NCBI GenBank assembly: GCA_938030915.1
Contig: CALHIO010000248.1
Span: forward strand, 1 to 9,023
DNA length: 9,023 nt
Origin: an uncultured Gemmatimonadota bacterium
Lineage (GTDB): Bacteria; Gemmatimonadota; Gemmatimonadetes; Longimicrobiales; Gaopeijiaceae
Reading direction: 5' to 3'
Position numbers and translations under genes: made by a program. Under the pieces are notes generated by a model. The model saw nothing but the letters and a program-made list of their open reading frames with translations, made no database searches and had not been told where the DNA came from. Positions 1 through 6,533 of this stretch are shown here, piece after piece; the first letter of the stretch is position 1; the number at the start of each line of letters is the position of its first letter.

Positions 1-702
1 GGACAGAGCGATGACACCCGTCACGAGAGACCAGGAAAAAGCGAACGTCAAGAGACCCCACGTCGCGGACCATGGCCCGTCTTTCGATGAGAGCCAGAAG
101 TTCAGGCAGGGCCCGAGAACGACCAGATCCAGAAGGATGTAGAGATAGTACGAGGGGCGGCCGCTCTCGTATTCCATCGGTACCATGGCCGAGCTGATCC
201 CAACGAAGTAAAGGAGCAAGCCGCACACCAGCGTGACCGCTGCGGCCATGTCGGTCAGACTCGGCCCCTCCTGCTCCTTTGGGAGAGTGTCCTCATGCGG
301 CCTGAGGGTCAGCGCCACGAGGAGCATGCTGCTGCTTGCACCCCATGCGATGTCAGTCATGACGTCTCGAGCCAAGCTCGCGCTCATCGTGTAGAGGACC
401 CAGTTGAAGGACCCTAAGAGCAACGCGCCTGACCAGAGCGCCCAGAAGGCGCGTTCGTTGCTCGACTCAGGGACATCAGCGCGGAGCCACGGAGTCAACG
501 CAGCCGCGGCCGTACAGAGCGCAGCCCAACCCGAGAAACTCAACAGCCAAGCCAGCGCGTTCGGCGCCGAGTCGATGACACTTTCCGGAATTACGAGCCG
601 GATCAGGCCGAAGCCGAGGAGAGCAACGAAGAATGGATCGTTCAGCATCACGCCCAAACGACGGGCTGATTTCGACCACGTGGATGTGCTCTGCGTCGAC
701 AT
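1..702 (-). CDS. Seven-helix membrane protein, N-terminal part (possible sensor module), cut by window edge
   Basis: This reading frame is open from an ATG at 702 down to the left window edge: 234 codons with no stop, so the C-terminus lies outside. An AAGGAG Shine-Dalgarno (707-712) sits 4 nt upstream of the ATG, and an in-frame TAA lies five codons upstream, so the start is well fixed. The product is rich in hydrophobic stretches at about residues 23-39, 48-69, 86-106, 118-133, 152-173, 184-204 and 213-233, which gives seven predicted helices after a short cytoplasmic-looking N-terminus (two Arg, one Lys). The motif VPxxY...PSxxLYxxLD around residues 174-192 resembles the membrane sensor part of some diguanylate cyclases and histidine kinases. 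That resemblance comes from memory and is tentative. No catalytic domain is visible in the window. It could equally be a stand-alone membrane protein. Confidence 0.75.
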   Translation of the reverse strand, partial: MSTQSTSTWSKSARRLGVMLNDPFFVALLGFGLIRLVIPESVIDSAPNALAWLLSFSGWAALCTAAAALTPWLRADVPESSNERAFWALWSGALLLGSFNWVLYTMSASLARDVMTDIAWGASSSMLLVALTLRPHEDTLPKEQEGPSLTDMAAAVTLVCGLLLYFVGISSAMVPMEYESGRPSYYLYILLDLVVLGPCLNFWLSSKDGPWSATWGLLTFAFSWSLVTGVIALS

Positions 703-1065
703 AACACTCCTTCGTTACCAACGGCCGCGCGGCGATCACGTGAAGGCCCCGAGCGAGGCTATGGCGTAAACCGTCTCGAGGTCCGCCTGAGCGGCCACAC
801 GTCCAGCCGCTAGCAGACGAACAGAATAACGCCGGATCTCGGCTTGAGCATCTTTTTCTGACCAGCGATCCTCGAAGAACCGTCGGACAGGCTCGATGCG
901 ATCGAGTCGCGGTCGGCGCTGGAGGGGATGAGGTCGCGGCCGAGCAGCTGAGACCCGTCTGCGATATGATGCGGATGAGGAGCATCGACAGATCGGAATG
1001 CCACCCGAACTGCGACCTCGCCTTCCACACGTGTTGCACCTGCCGATTCAGCCAAGGGCGAAATC
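703..1065. other. Divergent intergenic region, 363 bp, no convincing gene
   Basis: This gap separates the minus-strand membrane protein from the plus-strand VOC gene and must hold the promoters of both. I see no RNA gene and no clear -35/-10 pair. The best single hexamer is TATGAT at 965-970 on the plus strand, without a recognisable -35 at the right distance. A short palindrome, CTCGAT-GCG-ATCGAG, lies at 892-906. A weak GCCG/CGGC hairpin at 831-843 is followed by a T-rich run (852-856), but no plus-strand gene ends before it. Open frames crossing the region have low-complexity, Arg/Ser-rich translations without family resemblance. Confidence 0.5.
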
Positions 1066-1833
1066 ATGACCTCTCCCCAAACGTCAGCGGTCGGCTGCGT
1101 ACTTAGTGCCGACATCGCCGTACCAGAACACGAGCGAGTCCTGCGCTTCTACGCGGGCGTCCTGACGACGGGCGACACTCCGCTGTGGCGCGATGACCTG
1201 ATGAACAGCGACGGCGTTCCGATCATCGGGCTTGGCGAGCGAAGTCCGGCGCACGCGGACCTTCCGCTCCAATGGATGCCGCACATCCAGGTCGCCGACG
1301 TCGCAGCCAGCGCCGCTCGAGCCGTGGGCGGGGGTGGTCGCGAACTCATGCACCAAAGGGATGACTCCGGCCAGAGCCAGTGGGCCGTCCTGTCCGACCC
1401 GAACGGCGCCACGTTCGGGATCATTCCGGAGGTGGCGCCTGAGTCGATCCCACCGCTCGAGGGTGGCCGCATCGCGTGGCTGGATCTCACCGTCACGCAC
1501 GCGCCCGAGACTCGGGACTTCTTCCGGGACGTTGTTGGGTGGTCATCCGACGATCTGGGCATGGAGGACGCAGACGGGCCGTACGCCGACTATGTGCTCA
1601 GGACGCCGGACGGCACGGCCGCGGCCGGGGTCTGTCACGCACGTGGCGTAAACCGGGACCTTCCTCCGGTGTGGTTGATCTGCTTGCCCGTCGGGGATCT
1701 CGAACAGAGTCTCGAGCACGCACGTGCCCACGATGGTGAAGTCGTGGACGCAAGACGAGATCGTGAGGGTCGTCTCACGTACGCCGTAGTTCGCGATCCC
1801 GTCGGGGCGTACCTGGCTCTGGTCCCGGGATAG
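1066..1833 (+). CDS. VOC family protein with two glyoxalase-fold domains
   Basis: The 255-residue product consists of two tandem VOC (vicinal oxygen chelate) modules, roughly residues 8-122 and 134-254. Each begins with a beta-strand followed by a helix containing the typical 'xxFYxxVxxx' or 'xxFFRDVVGW' pattern, and each ends with a 'DPNGATFGI' or 'DPVGAYLAL' strand, as in CFP-30B-like and bleomycin-resistance/glyoxalase-like proteins. The start is ATG 1066 with a purine-rich AAGGGCG 5 nt upstream; in-frame stops lie further upstream and no other start codon lies between. No signal peptide is present, so a cytoplasmic location is expected. Many two-domain members are annotated only as VOC proteins. 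The usual His/Glu metal-ligand set is not obvious here (the first strands carry Asp), so neither substrate nor metal dependence can be assigned. The gene stands alone upstream of the ureohydrolase cluster, 147 bp from the next start. Confidence 0.88.
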   Translation: MTSPQTSAVGCVLSADIAVPEHERVLRFYAGVLTTGDTPLWRDDLMNSDGVPIIGLGERSPAHADLPLQWMPHIQVADVAASAARAVGGGGRELMHQRDDSGQSQWAVLSDPNGATFGIIPEVAPESIPPLEGGRIAWLDLTVTHAPETRDFFRDVVGWSSDDLGMEDADGPYADYVLRTPDGTAAAGVCHARGVNRDLPPVWLICLPVGDLEQSLEHARAHDGEVVDARRDREGRLTYAVVRDPVGAYLALVPG

Positions 1834-1851
1834 ACGACAGAGACGTACACG

Positions 1852-1898
1852 AGAGCCCGTTATCCTGGTCAGCGGTAACGGCTCGACATGGGGGCTCT
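1852..1898 (+). terminator. Candidate terminator or alternative hairpins after the VOC gene
   Basis: Two overlapping inverted repeats share the same left arm. In one, GAGCCCGTTA (1853-1862) pairs with TAACGGCTC (1876-1884), with one bulged C. In the other, AGAGCCC (1852-1858) pairs with GGGCTCT (1892-1898), which is followed by TTCTC. The second has the shape of a weak intrinsic terminator 18 bp after the VOC stop codon. The first would compete with it. There is no long T-run, so termination is not certain. Confidence 0.35.
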
Positions 1899-1980
1899 TT
1901 CTCGGGCGCTTCTGGCGGGGTAGATCTGGAGTGACGACCCCACCGTGGATGGGCCGGCCCTCGCGCCCAGGACCGATGCG

Positions 1981-3222
1981 ATGACTCGAGTCTCGCCTCC
2001 CCGAGCTCCCGTGCTACTTCTGATCCTCGCTGCGGCGTGTACGGTGCCGGATGAACCGGCTCCTGTTGTCGCCGAGCCGGACACGGCTGCGGTGGACACG
2101 ACGGAAGCGCCCCAGCCGGTCGACTCGATGGCCGGAATCGTGCCCAGCGACCTCTCGGTCATCCAGCTCGACCCGGAGAGCGACCTCGAAGTGTGGCGTG
2201 ATCGTGAGCTGCCGGAGGACTCTGCGCGCACGCCCGGCCCCGTGCGTGCCGGTGGCGCGCTCAGCTTCTTCGGGCTTCCGATCGCACACACGAACGAGGA
2301 TCTCATCGCGGGCGAGGTCGAGGTCGCCTTCCTCGGTGCGCCCGTGGATATGGGTGTCGGCTATCGTGGGGCAGGGGAAGGACCGACAGCGCTCCGATCG
2401 TTTCGCCGGGGAGGCGGGAGCATGGAAACGATGGTCCGTTGGCGGTCGGAACTGACCGCCGTGGACTTCGGCAACGCGCCCATCGACAACCTCAGCGTTG
2501 AGCGGAGCATGCCGCCGATCCGCCGCATGGTGCGTGAGATCGCCGAGACCGGCGCCATCCCGATCATCATCGGTGGGGATCATTCGATCGAGTATCCGAA
2601 TGTTGCCGGGCTCGCGGACGTCTACGGGAAGGAGAACGTGGGCGTGATCCACTTCGATGCCCATTTCGACGGGGGCGACGTACGCAACGGCCACCTGATC
2701 TCACATGCTCAGCCGGTGCGCCGGCTCGTCGATGACGGACACGTCCTGGGCCAGAACTACATCCAGGTCGGGCTTCGAGGAGGGTGGCCGGGCGAGGACG
2801 GCTTCGAGTGGATGCGGGAGAACAACATGCGCTATCACACGATGGCCGAGATCGACCGCGACGGATGGGGTGCGGTGATGACGAGAGTCCTCAACGAGGC
2901 GAACGACGGCCCTGAGCACCTCTACATCTCGTTCGACATCGATGTGATGGATCCCGCCTACACCGCGGGTACAGGCACCCCCGTGGCCGGCGGCCTTACG
3001 CCTCGCGAGGTGTTCCCGCTGATACGGGGACTGTGCGCCGAGAACAACGTCGTCGGGTTTGATCTCGTGGAGCTGAACCCGCTGCTCGACGTGGGCTACA
3101 CCACGGTCCTGAACTCGAAGCAGGTCGTCGACGAGTGTCTGACCGGGATCGCCATGCGCAAGAAAGGGTTGGGTGGCCGCGATTACCTCAGTCCTCTGAC
3201 TCGGAGAGACGGGCGCAGATAG
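1981..3222 (+). CDS. Lipoprotein arginase/agmatinase-family metallohydrolase
   Basis: The 413-residue product is a ureohydrolase with a bacterial lipoprotein signal. I chose ATG 1981 over the upstream in-frame ATG 1945 because it puts a compact signal (Arg3/Arg8, hydrophobic core 11-19, lipobox LAAAC with Cys20) at the N-terminus and has an AGGA 8 nt upstream. A Pro/Asp/Glu/Thr-rich linker follows to about residue 50. The catalytic fold covers about residues 110-395. All six metal ligands of the family are present: His201 in GGDHS, Asp226/His228/Asp230 in DAHFD, and Asp319/Asp321 in SFDIDVMDP, followed by the typical GTGTPVAGGLT segment. The enzymes hydrolyse guanidino groups to urea plus an amine. 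Agmatine, arginine, guanidinobutyrate or guanidine are all possible substrates. After DAHFD the substrate loop reads SHAQP (His242) rather than the HGT/HGM of classical agmatinases and arginases. The lipid anchor predicts a periplasmic or cell-surface enzyme, unlike the usual cytoplasmic members. It is the first gene of the plus-strand cluster. Confidence 0.9.
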   Translation: MTRVSPPRAPVLLLILAAACTVPDEPAPVVAEPDTAAVDTTEAPQPVDSMAGIVPSDLSVIQLDPESDLEVWRDRELPEDSARTPGPVRAGGALSFFGLPIAHTNEDLIAGEVEVAFLGAPVDMGVGYRGAGEGPTALRSFRRGGGSMETMVRWRSELTAVDFGNAPIDNLSVERSMPPIRRMVREIAETGAIPIIIGGDHSIEYPNVAGLADVYGKENVGVIHFDAHFDGGDVRNGHLISHAQPVRRLVDDGHVLGQNYIQVGLRGGWPGEDGFEWMRENNMRYHTMAEIDRDGWGAVMTRVLNEANDGPEHLYISFDIDVMDPAYTAGTGTPVAGGLTPREVFPLIRGLCAENNVVGFDLVELNPLLDVGYTTVLNSKQVVDECLTGIAMRKKGLGGRDYLSPLTRRDGRR

Positions 3223-3246
3223 CGACCCGCGAACGGCGACGCCTGG

Positions 3247-4107
3247 ATGAGTGAGGAGACGTTCCGCGAAGCGGCCGACAGGACTGTAAGCCCGAGTCGT
3301 TCACCTCTGGCGCGCGTGATGAGGGAACCGCTGACGTACTTCGTCGGGCTTGCGATCCTCCTCTTCGCGTTCGCGGAGCTCGCCGAACGGGTCGGGGCGG
3401 ACGTCGTCGAGATCGACCGTCGCGACGTGGAGGCCCGGATCCTTCAGATGGAGCGAGCGCAGGGCTCCGCTCTGACCGATGACGAGCGCCGACGAGCCGA
3501 ACTCGGCTACATCGACGAGGTGATTCTTGCTCGTGAGGCCAACCTGCGTGGACTCGATGACGACGTTCGGATTCGTGCGATCCTGTCGCAGAAGATGCTC
3601 CACCTGATCAGCATGGACCTCCCGCAGCCGTCGGATGCGGAGCTCCGCGCCTTCTTCGAGGAGAACGAGGCCGGGTACGCGACGCCGGCTTCGGTCACGG
3701 TGGATCAGCTCCTGGCGCCCCGAGGCGGGGGAAACACCGAGCTCGCCCCACCACCCTCGACCGGGGACATCGAAGCCCTCGCGGCTGAGGACGGATTCGA
3801 GCACACCGTGTTGAACGGCGTCACGCTGAACGAGCTGTCCATCGCCTTCGGGGCCGAGACCGCGAACCTGATCTTCGGGGCCGAGGGGGATCGGTGGGTC
3901 GGTCCTCATCAGACGGAAGGCGGGGCGCTCTGGTTTCGGGTCACCGGGCGCGTCGGAGCGGGTCCGGCGCCCCCGTTCGAGTCCCTGATCGGGCAGGTGC
4001 GCTTCGACTGGATGACCAAGTACGAGGAGCCGTACTTGCAGAGCCGGGTCGAGGCGTTGAGGGAGCGTTATCGAGTTCTGTTGGTCGACGACGCGGAGGG
4101 TCGATGA
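3247..4107 (+). CDS. Membrane-anchored PpiC/SurA-like peptidyl-prolyl isomerase family protein, degenerate rotamase
   Basis: The 286-residue product starts with a cytoplasmic stretch, then REPLTYF and one transmembrane helix at about residues 28-45. A charged, helical SurA-N-like region follows (about 52-145), containing YIDEVILAREA and the QPSDAELRAFFEE segment. This order, REPL helix, 'DEVxxREA', 'PxDAELRAxxE', then a rotamase-like tail with WVGPHQTEGGALWFRV, is typical of the peptidylprolyl-isomerase-like proteins often found beside HupE/UreJ genes. The catalytic parvulin part (about 148-235) is short: the expected active-site His at the first strand is replaced by VTVDQLL, so isomerase activity is doubtful and a chaperone or holdase role facing the periplasm is more likely. 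The ATG lies 24 bp after the previous stop without a strong ribosome site. An in-frame ATG at 3319, directly before REPL, is a plausible alternative start. The stop overlaps the next start (ATGA), which suggests translational coupling with the HupE-like protein. Confidence 0.8.
   Translation: MSEETFREAADRTVSPSRSPLARVMREPLTYFVGLAILLFAFAELAERVGADVVEIDRRDVEARILQMERAQGSALTDDERRRAELGYIDEVILAREANLRGLDDDVRIRAILSQKMLHLISMDLPQPSDAELRAFFEENEAGYATPASVTVDQLLAPRGGGNTELAPPPSTGDIEALAAEDGFEHTVLNGVTLNELSIAFGAETANLIFGAEGDRWVGPHQTEGGALWFRVTGRVGAGPAPPFESLIGQVRFDWMTKYEEPYLQSRVEALRERYRVLLVDDAEGR
4095..4100 (+). promoter_or_regulatory. Ribosome binding site that decides the HupE/UreJ-like start
   Basis: GGAGGG lies inside the last codons of the PpiC-like gene, 3 nt before ATG 4104. 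It supports this overlapping start over the longer open frame that begins at 3894, whose extra N-terminus would be read inside the upstream gene. Confidence 0.7.
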
Positions 4108-5198
4108 CCGTGGAGAGCGGGTGGCCGAACGAGCAACGGATACGTCAGCGAGTCGGCAGGCCTCCGGGGCGCGCGCTCTTCGGGATCTCTGCAGCGGTCC
4201 TGCTCGCGCTATGCACGCAACCAGGTCCCGCATCGGCACATGATGTCACCATCACGTCGATGGCCCGCATCTTCATCGATCAGGTCGCCGAGCGCCGGTA
4301 CGTTCTGTCCGCCGTGGACGTCGGCCTTCCGCCGCTGGATGCCGCGACCGTCACGGGTATGCTGCCCGGCCACTGTGCCCCCATGGGCGGCTGGGAGCCA
4401 GCGCTGACGTCGCAGGCGCCGCCGACGCTCTCGTTCGAGTGCACGCAAGCGCTGGGATCCGGCGACGAAATTCTTCTGCCGTGGGACCTGGCCGGTGTCG
4501 TGGTCGTCTTTCGATCGATCGATGGGGTGGATTCGTCGGGGTACTTCGTCGGCCGAGGACGGACGGTCCCCATCGACGTCGGTGAGCTGAGCACGGGTGG
4601 CGCCTCTCGCCTGCGGGTCGTCGCGCGGTATGTGATCATCGGAGCGGAGCACATCCTCTTCGGGACCGACCATCTGCTCTTCGTACTCGGCCTGCTTCTG
4701 CTGGTCAGCGGGATCAGGTCACTCGTGGTCACGATCACCGCGTTCACGGTGGCGCACAGTCTGACCCTGGCGGCGGCGGTGCTCGGGTTCGTCTCCATGC
4801 ACCGTGGAGCAGTGGAGGCCGCGATCGCGCTCTCGATCATCCTCCTCGCCCGAGAGGTCGTCATCAGCCGACGAGACGGCGAGTCTCTCGTTCAGCGACG
4901 TCCCTGGCTCGTGGCGTTCGGCTTCGGGCTCCTCCATGGGTTTGGCTTCGCCGGGGCGTTGGGCGAGATCGGGCTGCAGGGCGTCGATGTCCCATCCGCG
5001 TTGCTGTCGTTCAACCTCGGCGTCGAATTCGGCCAGCTGTTCTTCGTCCTCGTGCTGATCCTGCTGGGTTCGGTAGGACGTCGCGTGACCTCGATCGACG
5101 GTCATCGACTGGTGCGGTACGTGGGATACGCGCTGGGGGCTCTGGCTACGCTGTGGTTCATCGATCGGCTCCCCGGCGTGTGGGTCGGCCCGATCTGA
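4104..5198 (+). CDS. HupE/UreJ-family membrane protein
   Basis: The 364-residue product has an Arg-rich N-terminus and a Sec signal ending near PASA-H46. A periplasmic domain follows (about 46-170) with two cysteines, Cys91 and Cys113, that could form a disulfide. About six transmembrane helices lie between residues 173 and 355. Polar motifs within the helices are diagnostic of the HupE/UreJ_2 group: EHILFGTDHLLF (His183, Asp189, His190), FTVAHSL (His218), FGLLHGFGFAG (His278) and NLGVEFGQ. HupE and UreJ relatives are nickel/cobalt permeases for hydrogenase or urease; for this longer group with a periplasmic domain the metal is not settled. No hydrogenase, urease or nickel-chaperone gene is in the window. 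The intramembrane His/Asp set fits metal binding or transport. The start overlaps the upstream stop by 4 bp (ATGA) and has a strong ribosome site, so the two proteins are probably made together. Confidence 0.9.
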   Translation: MTVESGWPNEQRIRQRVGRPPGRALFGISAAVLLALCTQPGPASAHDVTITSMARIFIDQVAERRYVLSAVDVGLPPLDAATVTGMLPGHCAPMGGWEPALTSQAPPTLSFECTQALGSGDEILLPWDLAGVVVVFRSIDGVDSSGYFVGRGRTVPIDVGELSTGGASRLRVVARYVIIGAEHILFGTDHLLFVLGLLLLVSGIRSLVVTITAFTVAHSLTLAAAVLGFVSMHRGAVEAAIALSIILLAREVVISRRDGESLVQRRPWLVAFGFGLLHGFGFAGALGEIGLQGVDVPSALLSFNLGVEFGQLFFVLVLILLGSVGRRVTSIDGHRLVRYVGYALGALATLWFIDRLPGVWVGPI

Positions 5199-5222
5199 GC
5201 GATCTCGTTCCCGATCCACTTG

Positions 5223-5244
5223 CCCACCCCCCTCAGCGGGTGGG
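5223..5244 (+). terminator. GC-rich hairpin between the HupE-like and aminotransferase genes
   Basis: CCCACCC (5223-5229) and GGGTGGG (5238-5244) form a perfect 7-bp stem with an 8-nt loop, 25 bp after the HupE-like stop. No T-run follows, so a strong intrinsic terminator is unlikely. It may be a leaky terminator, an RNA-processing barrier, or chance in GC-rich DNA. It ends 23 bp before the next ribosome binding site. Confidence 0.35.
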
Positions 5245-5267
5245 ATGTTGCCAGCCAGACACTATCT

Positions 5268-5275
5268 GGGGAGGA
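5268..5275 (+). promoter_or_regulatory. Ribosome binding site that decides the aminotransferase start
   Basis: GGGGAGGA lies 4 nt before ATG 5280, an ideal distance. It selects this start over the in-frame ATG at 5220, which would put 20 extra residues in front of the twin-arginine signal and begins upstream of the hairpin. Confidence 0.8.
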
Positions 5276-5279
5276 CTCG

Positions 5280-6521
5280 ATGACCTGGAACCGCCGCACC
5301 TTCCTCAAGACCACTGCCGCCGCCGGACTCGCCGCCACGACGGGTGGACTGAACGCTCGTGATGCAGGTGCGACGCCGATCATCCCGAAGGCGAGTGGCG
5401 CAGACGATCCCCTGGGGATCCGTGCACATTTTCCGGTGGTTCGGGAACTGGCCTACCTGAATACGGCCTCGATGGGCCCGATGCCGCAGCCGGTGCACGA
5501 GGCGCTGACGGCCTACGCGGACGAGCGGATGACTTTCCGGAACTCGAGCAGTCGCGGGGCGGCGATCGCGGGGGCGCGCGAGCGATTCGCGACGTTGTTC
5601 GGCGCGGACACCGACGAGATCGCGCTCCTCTACTCGACCAGCGATGGCGAGAACCTCGTCGCCAACGCCATCGACTGGCGGGCGGGTGACAACGTCGTGA
5701 TCGACGAGCTGCACTTCACGACGGCATTCGTCGTGTTCCGCGAGCTCGAGAAGCGTACCGGGGTCGAGCTGCGCGTCGTTCCTTCGGTCGAGGGCCGAGC
5801 TCGCCCGGAGGATTACGAGGCCCGCACCGACGCACGCACGCGGCTCATCAGCGTAGCGTGGGTCTCGAATCGCAACGGCTTCCGCCATGATCTGCCGACG
5901 CTTGCCGAGATCGTCCACGCCCAGGGGGGCTATCTCTTCGCCGACGGGATCCAGGCATTAGGGACGTTCCCCACCGACTTGCACGCCGAGGGTGTCGACT
6001 TCGCCTGCGGCAATGGATACAAGTGGCTGTTCGGGGACTTCGGCTGCGCCCCGTTCTACGCTCGCCGCGAGCATCTGGAGTGGATGAACCCCGACCGCTT
6101 CGGGCATGGGCAGGTTGCGCGCACGCTATCCGACCATCGATATGAGCTGAGAGCCACAGCTGGGAAGTTCGAGTATGCCAATCCCTCGCATGCGCCGGTG
6201 GCTGCGCTGAACGCCTCGCTCGGCTTCATCGAGGAGGTCGGGCTGGAGCGGATCGCCGGGCACACCCAGGCGCTCGCGGGTGAATTGCGGAGTGAGCTGG
6301 TCCGGCTGGGCATGGAGCTCTTCACTCCCGCGAACAATCCTTCACCGATCGTGAGTTTCTACCACGGTCTCGACGCCGACGAGCTGGCCGCAGCGCTCTC
6401 GGACGAGGGGGTACGCTTCACCTTTCAGGAGGACGGGCGTTTGCTTCGAGCGGCTGTCGCGATGTTCAACAATCGCGACGACATCGATCGGCTCCTCGGG
6501 GTGATCGCTCGGATGGTGTAA
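5280..6521 (+). CDS. Tat-exported class V aminotransferase-family PLP enzyme
   Basis: The 413-residue product opens with MTWNRRTFLK, a canonical twin-arginine motif (Arg5-Arg6), followed by an Ala/Gly/Thr-rich hydrophobic stretch (about 11-23) and a likely cleavage near residue 31. The rest is a class V aminotransferase of the isopenicillin-N-epimerase/cysteine-desulfurase-like type: YLNTASMGPMP near 59-69 at the N-terminus, the phosphate-binding STSDGEN (119-125), Asp222 and Gln225 in ADGIQALG contacting the cofactor ring, and Lys248 in GNGYKWLFG as the Schiff-base lysine. The C-terminal small domain ends in RLLRAAVAMFNNRDDIDRL, where Arg390 is the likely carboxylate-binding arginine. The enzyme should be active, since the key residues are intact. 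The substrate cannot be read from the sequence; epimerase, desulfurase, lyase or transaminase activities all occur in the family. Export with bound cofactor fits the use of Tat. It follows the HupE-like gene by 81 bp and is the last gene of the cluster. Confidence 0.88.
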   Translation: MTWNRRTFLKTTAAAGLAATTGGLNARDAGATPIIPKASGADDPLGIRAHFPVVRELAYLNTASMGPMPQPVHEALTAYADERMTFRNSSSRGAAIAGARERFATLFGADTDEIALLYSTSDGENLVANAIDWRAGDNVVIDELHFTTAFVVFRELEKRTGVELRVVPSVEGRARPEDYEARTDARTRLISVAWVSNRNGFRHDLPTLAEIVHAQGGYLFADGIQALGTFPTDLHAEGVDFACGNGYKWLFGDFGCAPFYARREHLEWMNPDRFGHGQVARTLSDHRYELRATAGKFEYANPSHAPVAALNASLGFIEEVGLERIAGHTQALAGELRSELVRLGMELFTPANNPSPIVSFYHGLDADELAAALSDEGVRFTFQEDGRLLRAAVAMFNNRDDIDRLLGVIARMV

Positions 6522-6533
6522 GACTGGCCGCTC

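Noticed and set aside
404..769. Plus-strand open frame of 121 codons across the start of the membrane protein gene
   Set aside because: It is antisense to the well-supported membrane protein with a strong ribosome site. The translation is Ser/Ala/Arg-rich without hydrophobic or domain structure.
831..860. Hairpin GCCG/CGGC followed by a T-run, looking like a terminator
   Set aside because: The stem is only 4 bp, the T-run is 8 nt away, and no plus-strand gene precedes it.
810..1115. Minus-strand open frame of 101 codons (internal ATG near 1069-1067) between the membrane protein and VOC genes
   Set aside because: No ribosome site, no family motif, and it overlaps the 5' end of the VOC gene on the opposite strand.
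1945..1980. Upstream start of the ureohydrolase at ATG 1945
   Set aside because: It adds 12 residues, including an Asp and an Arg, before the lipoprotein signal and has no Shine-Dalgarno at a suitable distance; ATG 1981 gives a standard signal.
3894..4103. Long N-terminal extension of the HupE/UreJ-like protein from ATG 3894
   Set aside because: It would be read inside the PpiC-like gene, has no family similarity, and would bury the signal peptide. ATG 4104 has a strong ribosome site and a normal signal sequence.
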